Of a stretch of 64,000 bases of DNA, positions 56,381 through 64,000 are shown piece by piece. Position numbers and translations under genes: made by a program. The first letter of the stretch is position 1, and each line of letters begins with the position of its first letter. Under the pieces are notes generated by a model. That model ran no database searches. It was not told the DNA's origin and was given only the letters and a program-made list of their open reading frames with translations. This stretch comes from Adiantum capillus-veneris (lineage: Eukaryota; Streptophyta; Polypodiopsida; Polypodiales; Pteridaceae): contig CM043962.1 of NCBI GenBank assembly GCA_014529385.2, positions 54,209,905 to 54,273,904 on the forward strand. The letters run 5' to 3'.

Positions 56381-57760
56381 TGGCACAACATAATTAAGAG
56401 AATATAATTAATATTGACAACTGAAGCTATGAGAAACCCTACTTTGCAAGTGGAGGCTCAAAACCAAATACAAGCTCTTCAAGTTTCTCCAAGCACCCAA
56501 GAAGAGAGAGCTTCTGCGAGGCCTCTTGGTGAGACCTCCAAAAGAGGAATATCTTTGGGCAATGAGGAGACAATACCAGAAGGACCTCCAAGGAAAACTA
56601 TTCAAAAAAGAAGTCATGCGTCAAGAATTTTCAAAGGACATGTATGCAAGCTACAGCCCCATTACCTCTTAAAGTGATGACGTCCCAAGAAGGTAGCGGG
56701 CACGGTGGTCACCTAGACCTCCAAAGAAGAAGAGAAATTCATCTGGCACTCTCTCCATTGCCAATCCAATAAGGGATAAAACAACCAAAGAAGGAGAAAG
56801 CGAAGAAAGCAGTCACCATCCTCTCCTTCTTCTTCTTCTTTCTTCATCGTCATCATCTTTCAATAAGGAGAGCAATGACTCACCACCCAAGAAAGTAAAG
56901 AGAAGAGGTAAACGAAGAACTCGCAAAGAAGCTATGTGGCCTGGAAGAGGCCACACAATCTTAAGAAGTTTAAAGTGGGAGGAATGAACATCACTTTCCA
57001 TAACTACGATGGAACTTTTAGAGCAAGTGATAAAGTGTTGTCTTGTATCCAACAATTTGATGCGACTTTGGAGATGAAGATTTCTCAAAATATTCAAAGC
57101 TCTAAAATGTCTCCATGTATTTCCAAATGCCAGCCCGTCAATGGTAGGCAAACTTGTGTGCACAAGGAGAAGCTCCAAAGACATGGAAGACCTTGAGGAT
57201 AGCTAATGTGAAGCAATTCCTTGAAAGAAATGCCAAAGATAAATTCATCATGGAATGACTAAGCTTGAAGATGGCACCTCATAAGTCTATTAAAAAATAT
57301 GTAGATAAGTTTTGGGAGTAACATCTCAAAGCCATTGTTTACAAGAAGATAGACTTTGCGGAACAAAAGCAATAGTTTTATGCCGGCCTATCCAAAGAGA
57401 TGAGTGAGTATGTCAACTCTTAAGACCCAAAACTATCTTGACGATCATATATCATAAGATGGGCGCCTTGAGGATTCACTTCTAGCAAGGGAGTAAGAAG
57501 GCCCGAAGAATACGGAAGTGAAGGAACAAACTAAGCAAAAGAAGAAAAACAACACAACACCAAATTCTTCCAAAGCTGACAACAAAACTAACAATAATAA
57601 TAAAGCAAAGGCAAAGGACAAAGGCTACAAAGGTAAAAACAAACTTTGACCTAAAGAGGTAGAGAATTATCGTAAGAATAACAAGTGCTTCGAGTGTGGG
57701 AAGCAAGGACACGTTTCATGGGTATGCCCTAAGACTTAGTGAACGTAATGACCCTCCTAG
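56381..57760 (+). pseudogene. Chromovirus gag (plus-strand copy)
   Basis: N-terminal segment with NPTLQVEAQNQIQ (56440-56480), basic/Ser-rich linker, capsid start FKVGGMNITFHNYDGTF (about 56960-57010) and a nucleocapsid knuckle CFECGKQGHVSWVC at 57686-57727. Frames are broken at many sites. Confidence 0.7.
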
Positions 57761-57843
57761 AGCTACCATGGTGGAAGCTCTAAAAGAGGAAGGCCATTGG
57801 AAAAGAGAATGATTCTCTTATGCTTGGGGAAAAGTAAGAGAGC

Positions 57844-58275
57844 ATGATTCTTGCATACTTTATTATCCCCCAATCCACCCACAACTCTATCTCTGTTGAG
57901 CTAGCTACTAAGCTAGGAATCCATGACTTTGAAATGGGGGATGCGGTGAAAACAGATGGAGCTTTTAAAGGGCAAGAGACCTCAGTCTCCCCATTGATTG
58001 GGAAGCTAAATCTCCATGTTCAAAGCTATGTAGACAAAGAATATTTCTTCATCTCTCCATTCAAGCGTGAATATATTATCCTAGGAGCACCATGGTTTGA
58101 TTACATGGCTACCACTATGAAGTTTCCTAATAGAAAAGTTTTATTTTCCTATAGCGAAAAGGATGTTGCACTTGATGTAAATAGTGCAAGTAACACTATA
58201 CCACTTGTACAGACTCAAGCTTTAAACAAAGTGATGAAAAGTTCTCTTTCTTGTTACATGGTTTTTGTCTTTTGA
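57844..58275 (+). pseudogene. Chromovirus protease (plus-strand copy), active-site Asp lost
   Basis: 143 codons still open. IPQSTHNSISVELATKLGI aligns with FDPGSTHNFISMELTTKLGI of the minus-strand copy, so the catalytic Asp-Pro-Gly is Ile-Pro-Gln. Downstream LIGKLNLHVQSYVDKEYFFI and ILGAPWFDYMATTMKF match the family. Confidence 0.75.
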
Positions 58276-58480
58276 AAAAGATGAATTAGTTTCTAATGAG
58301 GTAAGAAATGAAACTAAAGAGGAATTATAATTTTCTAATTTCCTCAATGAGTTTCAAGATGTGTTTACGGATGACGAATTCATAGGGAGTTACCTTCTCC
58401 CAAAAGGGAACAATGTGATCATACTGGAACTTCTACCTTGTAGTTCACCTCCTAAGCCTCCTTATTTATTCTCACTGGCT

Positions 58481-58736
58481 CTCGAGGAATCCACTATGTA
58501 AAAATTGCATATATCACGTGCAAACAAGAGGTATTTAAATAATCCCTTACCTGTACATTTTCAAATACTATATGTATGCATTTTCGTAAAAAAACTAGCC
58601 CTTATGTATGAAATTTTTTACTTTCTCAATGAAGAAACCTTTATGTAAGTACATTTTTATGTAAATGTACCTAATTATAAATTCCTTATTTTGTTCGCTC
58701 GTGCTATCTTACATATTTCCTAGTGGACGCCCCGGG
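58481..58736. mobile_element. hAT-like MITE, copy B (256 bp)
   Basis: Ends CTCGAGGAATCCAC and, from the right, CCCGGGGCGTCCAC. Perfect 8-bp duplication CACTGGCT at 58473-58480 and 58737-58744. Without it the RT frame reads straight through. Confidence 0.88.
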
Positions 58737-59593
58737 CACTGGCTCAACAAGATGAGTTTATGAGGCAAGTGAACGAGCTTATGGAAAATGGGTTGGTCAG
58801 CCCTAGTTCATCTCCATTTTGTTCACCATTTCTATTAGTACAAAAGAAGGATGATACTTATAGAATATGTGTAGACTATCAGGCACTTAATTGGATAACC
58901 ATAAAGAATAGATTTCCTATTCTTAGGATAGAGGATCGATTTGATAAGGTATAGGTGTCTATCTACTTTAGTGTAATAGATCTCAAAAGTGGTTATCATT
59001 AGATAAGGATTGTGCCTAAAGGTATTCATAAGACAGCCTTTTGTACAACACTTGGCCTATATGAATTCTTAGTACTCCCTTTTAGGCTTACCAATGCGCT
59101 AGCCACCTTTGCTCAAATGATGGAGAAACTCTTTAGACCTCATCAAAGCTTCACAAGAGTGCTCTTCAATGACATTATTATCTACTCCAAGTTTATTGAG
59201 AAACACAAGAAGCATCTTTAGGTAATGTTTCAAGTAAGTTTTATATCAATCAAAAGAAAAGTAAGCTTTTTTTAAAGGAAATTTAGTATCTAGGTCATAG
59301 TATATTCCAAGCAAGGATCCGAATGGATCTTGAAAAGTTGGATGTAATAAAAGTATGTCTTTTACCAATGAATCTATATGAATTGAGAAGTTTTATAGGA
59401 ATGTGTCCAAACTCTAGATGCTTCATAGAAAAATTCTCATTTATAGTAGGGCCATTGTATGATTTAACTAAAAAGAATGATAAATATGTATGGGTTGCAA
59501 AAGAGAATGAATGTTTTGAAAATCTCAAAGCAAAAATAGTCTCTCAACCAATGTTAATAGTATTGGACCTCTCAAAACCTTTTGGAGTCCAAT

Positions 59594-59838
59594 CTCAAGG
59601 AGGTCACTACAATAAAAAATGCCTATCATGTGGGTTCAACAATAGGGATTATTTTATTCTATATTTTCTCACATTTTCACATATAGAAGGGTTTTGAAGA
59701 AATGATTTTGAAAAACATTTTACAGATTGAATAGGAAATGGTCCCTTTAATTGGTAAAAAATTCACATCTAAGGGGTTTTATAAATAGTTATTGAACGCA
59801 CGTGATATATAGGTTTTACACATAGTGACCCCCTTGAG
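59594..59838. mobile_element. hAT-like MITE, copy C (245 bp)
   Basis: Ends CTCAAGGAGGTCAC and, from the right, CTCAAGGGGGTCACTATGTG. Perfect 8-bp duplication AGTCCAAT at 59586-59593 and 59839-59846. Without it the RNase H frame is restored. Confidence 0.9.
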
Positions 59839-60396
59839 AGTCCAATGTGATGCTTGTGGACATTGCCTTAGGGTTGTGTTGATTCAAGAAGGGCATGCCA
59901 TATCATACAAAAGTAGGAGATTAAAGGACCACAAAAGGAATCTAGGCATATATAAAAAGAGATATTAGCTATTTTACATGCCTTAGATGTATGTAAGCAT
60001 TATCTCCTAGGTACTCCATTTATTTTGTGCATAAATCATCAAAGTCTTACAAAATTTCTTGCACAAAATAAATACTTTCTTGCAAATCACCAAAGTCTTT
60101 ACATGCCTTAGATGCATCATAAGCATTATCTCCTAGGCACTCCATTTATTTTGTCCACAAATCACCAAAGTCTTAAGTACTTTCTTGCACAAACTAAATT
60201 GAGTGATAAGCAAATTAAGTCGGCAAACACTCTTTTACAGTTTAGCTTTCATATTTCTCGCACAGCTAGTAAGCATAATCAAGCGGCCGATGCTCTTTCA
60301 CAAAGACCAAAGGTGAATGTTGTATCAATAGCTACTCACACTTATCTATCTTGTATGATAGATAAGTATGCTACAGATCTAGACTTCAAGATGTAA

Positions 60397-61395
60397 TATC
60401 AGCTATTTCACTAGGGAAGAAAGAGGAACCATACAATGTGGTTATCTTCTCTATGGAAATTGGTTATGCGCTACATATAGCATACGTGAAAAAGTTACGT
60501 ACAAATCTCATGTTCCTTCTTATGCGGGACATAGAGGGATTCAAGCTACTCTCAAGGGACTAGAAATGTACTTTTATTGTCCCACAAGGAAGACAAACAT
60601 ACGTGACAGTGTTACCAAATGCATTGTATGCCAAAAGAGAAACTATGACAGAGGGAGGTAGCCTACATTGCTTGAGGCATTGCCTATACTTGATTCCCCA
60701 TGGGAGAGTATATTCATAGATTTCATCTTTGGATTCCCAAGGTCCATTCATGGGAATTCAAGAATATGGGTAATAATAGACTAGTTCAGTAAACGAGTGC
60801 ATTTTATACCGATCAAAAGATCCATTAAAGCACATCATATGGCAACAGTCGTTATATCATAGGTCATTAAATATTATATCTTACCAACATCTATGGTATT
60901 TGATAGAGATCCAAGAATGACTAGCAATTTTAAAAAAGGTCTCTTTGAGAACTTGAGTCCTAAGTTGAATTTCTCCTTGGTCTATCACTTACAAAAATGG
61001 ATGGCCAAAGTGAGACAATTCAAATATTATTAATCTACTCAAAGACTATGTTATGGAAGTAGATCAAAGAGACCAATGGGAAAAGTATTTACCCTTAGTA
61101 GAGTATGCGTACAATAACACTATCCATACTTCTTTAGGAAAGGCTCCCTTCAGCGTAGTTGAAGGAAGACCCAAGCTCCCATTGATAGTCGACACTTGGG
61201 AAGATATTTTCTATTGATAAGCATAGTAAAGACTTTAAAGAATCTTTTAGTAAGATTAATGAAACTATATACGTCACACAATAGAAGCAAAAGGATGCTG
61301 CTATAAGCATTAGAGCCTTAATCTTCAAAGAAAATGATTGGGTTTTGCTTCAGTTTCCCAAAGCATGCCTAATCCATATGAAAGGAGGGGAGTAA
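60397..61395 (+). pseudogene. Chromovirus integrase (plus-strand copy), truncated
   Basis: Zn-finger region YAGHRGIQATLKGLEMYFYC with CIVCQKRNY (60520-60640), core Asp residues in IFIDFIFGFP (about 60710-60740) and VFDRDPRMTS (about 60900-60925), then NDWVLLQFPKA near 61335-61365. It contains numerous stops and ends at 61395; the GPY/F and chromodomain regions seen in the minus-strand copy are missing. Confidence 0.75.
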
Positions 61396-61502
61396 TGTTG
61401 TGTGCTAGTCTCCACCCAACCATGCTATCTTATAGCCTCCCCCTAGCATACACAGTGTCCGACTGCGTCGGTGGCCTTGCATGTAGGACCCATGTTCTTA
61501 CA
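61396..61502 (-). repeat. Presumed 3' LTR (or LTR fragment) of the third chromovirus
   Basis: 107 bp, minus strand TGTAAGAACATGG...CTAGCACACAACA with TG...CA ends and a CTATAAGATAG TATA-like box. It directly follows a GGGGGGGTAA polypurine tract (61503-61516). It is very short for an LTR, so it may be only the first part of one. Confidence 0.45.
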
Positions 61503-62990
61503 TTACCCCCCCTTGGAGAATCGTTTTCGTCTTAAAAAACAAACGTAGGAAAATGTTTCTTAAGTGCAGAGACATTCTCCCATGTAGAACATTCTTCAGG
61601 TCTATCTAGCCATTTTACTAGCACCTGTCGTCTGACATGATGTCTGGTTCAAAGCTCATGAGAATCCAAAATCTTTTCGGGATCATGAGGGATGCTTGGC
61701 GGTTTGATAAGTTCAACTAACACACCTGTGTCAATGACATTATCATTTTGTCCTAGCTGTTTTTGTAAATGGCTAACATGAAAAATAGGATGAACTCGTG
61801 AGTGCTCGTCGGGAAGAGCTAACTTATATGCCACTTGACCTATAGGTTTGAGAACGATAAACGTTCCACACAGTAACAGGTTATCTAGGTTGAAAACCAT
61901 ATAAAAGCATAAATGGACTAAACCTTGTAGTCACATGCTTTGAACTATTATAAGCAAATTCCAATATAGGCAAGTAGTCTTCCCAATTGGTTTGCTTCTT
62001 GCTAACGTACGCTCGTAGCATATCCTCTAGCACTTGATTAACCCTTTTGGTTTGACCATCTATTTTTACACAGCTCTCCAGAAGTGATTATCAAACTTTT
62101 GATCTCTGTCACTAATGATACTAGTTGAAAGACCATAGAGTATATATCTATGCTTTATCAATAGTTGTGCTAATTTTGGTGTCTTAACCGTAGTCTTAGT
62201 GGGAATGAATCAACACATATTTGTTAGACGGTCTACTACTACCCATATGGCATCATGGCCATGATTTGTAATAGGTAGTCCTACTACAAAATCCATAGAG
62301 ATACTCTCTCACTTACCTTGTGGAATCTCTAAAGGATGTAAAAGTCCACCTACCTTGAGGCGCTCTGCCTTATTAACTTGGCACTGTTGGTAGTTTCAGT
62401 TTAGTACATACTCTTGAACAACAACATTTCTATTGAACTAAGGCATACGTCTTACGAATACCTGGATGACCAACACTTGGACTATCCTGACACTCAAATA
62501 ATATTTGGTGCCTAGTGTCTGAGTCCTTTGGCACACATACTCTATCCTTGTGGAGTAAGTAGACATCATCAATGGAAAAATTCTTCCACTGATTAAGCTC
62601 TTCCTAAGTAGGGGTGGAGCTCTATGTGTTGGATTTTTTTATATGCGCGTGCATAACCATGTTGATCTGACTGTGCAGAGACATGTGAGTGTGAGGGATC
62701 CCTTCTTAAAACTGCACTCCACACTTTAGAATATGATTGATCTTGTGCACACTTGCCACGTATAACTCCAAAAATTCACTCTTTATTTTCGTGAAAGCAA
62801 GTGAATTAATTTGAGACATCCAGCTTAGTGCATCTGCTACTACATTATATCACGCCTTATGATATCATAGCTTACAATCATAATCTTGAAGGATCTCCAC
62901 CCATCTAGCTTTACGAACCTTCTAGTCCGTTTGATTAGTAAACCATTTTACATTGTCGTGATAAAAAAACCACTTCAAACTCGGCACCAT
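61503..62990 (-). pseudogene. Third chromovirus: integrase and chromodomain
   Basis: Minus-strand integrase pieces: CQVNKAERLKVGGLLHPLEI with SISMDFVVGLPITNHGHDAI (about 62385-62235), ISDRDQKFDNHFW (about 62125-62090), then 61900-61649, an open frame with VGQ-type GPY region (QVAYKLALPDEHSRVHPIFH, VSHLQKQLG). A chromodomain follows (RQVLVKWLDRPEECSTWENV, SALKKHFPTF) at about 61640-61530, ending next to the polypurine tract, as is usual in plant chromoviruses. Stops and frameshifts are present. Confidence 0.75.
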
Positions 62991-64000
62991 ATAAATAGTG
63001 TCGTCACTTTTGTAAAGCATGAACTATGGCATAGAGTTCCCTCTCATAGACAAAACAATTCTGTTGAGCTCTATCCAACTTTTTACTTTCAAAGGCTATA
63101 GGTATTCCCTCCTTGAGAAGCACCACACCAATTTCTTTATCACTAGCATCAGTCTCTACCACAAATGGCTTAAGTGGGTCAATGCTTGTTAGGATGGGAG
63201 TAGTGGCTACAACTACCTTGAGTTGTTCAAAACTGCCTTGTTGTGCTTCTTCCCAAGAAAAGGTCTGACCTTTTGCTTTAAGATGATCCGTCATAGGAAC
63301 AATGATTTTGGCATAATCACGGATATATTGTTGATAAAATCCCACCATGCCTAAAAAGATTTGAAGCTCCTCAACCGTGTTGGGATGTGGCCATCGAAGA
63401 ATGGCAGCGACCTTGTCAGTGTCCATCTTGATGCCACAATAAGATATCACATGACCGAGGTAATGTATCTTTGTTTTAAAGAAATCGCACTTGCTTGGCT
63501 TAGCATACATGGCATGAGTTCATAGTTGTTCCAACACTAATCGTAAGTGTTCTATGCTTTCATCTTCAGTCTTACTATAAATGAGAATGTCTCAAGGAAA
63601 ACCACATCAAATTTTCCAAGATAGGGACGTAAGGCACTATTTATGAGTGTCATAAACATAGCTGGAGCATTGGTTAAACCAAAAGGCATAACCAAAAATT
63701 CAAAATGCATGAACTATGTTCTAAAGACATTCTTAGAGATATCTTTCAAAAGAATACGAACCTAGTGGTAAACTGAATGAAGATCTATCTTTGTATAGTA
63801 TCTTGCTCCATGGAGTTGATCAAACAACTCATCCACTCGAGGCAGAGGATACTTGTTCTTAATGGTTATGGCGTTTAATCCGCAATAATATACGCACATG
63901 CGCATAGTAACATCTTTCTTTTTTACCAAAAAAATTGGCGATGCCCAAGGCGAAGTGCTAGGTCTCATGAAACCATGGGCAAGGTAGTTAGCCAACTGAC
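62991..64000 (-). pseudogene. Third chromovirus: RT and RNase H, continues beyond the window
   Basis: 63995-63762 encodes RT fingers/palm ([45 protein letters not shown]; the usual CVDYR is CVYYC). 63510-63004 (168 codons) encodes the RT thumb and RNase H start (AKPSKCDFFKTKIHYLGHVI, FLGMVGFYQQYIRDYAKI, PFVVETDASDKEIGVVLLKE, YERELYAIVHALQK). Between them, at about 63590, the codons for the FLDD catalytic loop have lost one base, shifting the frame. It is a different chromovirus family from the other two. Confidence 0.8.

Larger units (their letters stand above)
58330..60396 (+). pseudogene. Chromovirus RT and RNase H (plus-strand copy), with two MITEs
   Basis: RT begins before MITE copy B (PPKPPYLFSLA) and continues after it (QQDEFMRQVNELMENGLVSP, CVDYQALNWITIKN, VIDLKSGYH, LPFRLTNALATFAQMM). 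The catalytic loop reads LFNDIIIYS, so the first Asp of F-x-D-D is Asn. RNase H starts at KPFGVQ, is cut by MITE copy C, and resumes CDACGHCLRVVLIQEGHAIS. A 125-bp tandem duplication (59973 and 60098, TTTACATGCCTTAGATG) disrupts RNase H before LSDKQIKSANTLLQFSFHIS and ADALSQRPKVNVVSIATH. Confidence 0.8.

Overview
This window is nuclear DNA from a land plant, most likely a fern. That is an inference from two PLS/DYW-class pentatricopeptide-repeat (PPR) genes of the greatly expanded plant family, chromovirus, Tat/Athila-like and copia retrotransposons, and very long CT/CA microsatellites. No clearly intact ordinary host gene is visible. The window is a nested retrotransposon landscape with a decayed PPR locus near each end, in opposite orientations: PPR-1 on + at 2166-4362 and PPR-2 on - at 53418-50095. 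Both keep a long open PPR array, both stop at a TAG at the same homologous position, and both carry a broken E/E+/DYW region after it.

Left part (1-24.4 kb): PPR-1; a complete short non-autonomous LTR element with a 5-bp target duplication (5783-7901); then a minus-strand chromovirus (3' LTR 8379-10239, gag-pol 19521-24420). This chromovirus was split by a complete 9.0-kb Tat/Athila-like element (10514-19520, duplication CATAC) that encodes Gag and protease but no reverse transcriptase, RNase H or integrase.

Middle part (24.4-50 kb): an AT-rich block between a pair of diverged direct repeats (24843-25073 and 31173-31870) holding a probable solo LTR of the chromovirus family (26718-28392). 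Next is the gag region of a second Tat/Athila-like element on the minus strand (about 41.6 to 33.0 kb), interrupted by a 245-bp hAT-like MITE, an unidentified ~2-kb insertion and a second short LTR element (33383-35815, duplication GGCCC). Then come a tRNA-like Pol III promoter relic, a dead copia element (about 43.5-46.0 kb), a compound CT/GT/CG microsatellite and a LINE ORF1-like relic.

Right part (50-64 kb): PPR-2; a second chromovirus on the plus strand (5' LTR 54441-56011, cut off in integrase at 61395) carrying two more copies of the same MITE, each with a perfect 8-bp duplication; and a third chromovirus on the minus strand running off the right edge.

The retroelement genes form gag-pol modules, nearly all dead. 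The most informative signals are structural: a MITE family defined by three precise insertions, nested insertions that date one another, an LTR-terminal fragment inside a PPR reading frame, a hairpin conserved between LTR copies next to a likely poly(A) signal, and CT/CA tracts carried inside several LTR families. I saw no CRISPR, operon or bacterial-type system. All comparisons were made by eye; identities and family names need alignment to confirm.
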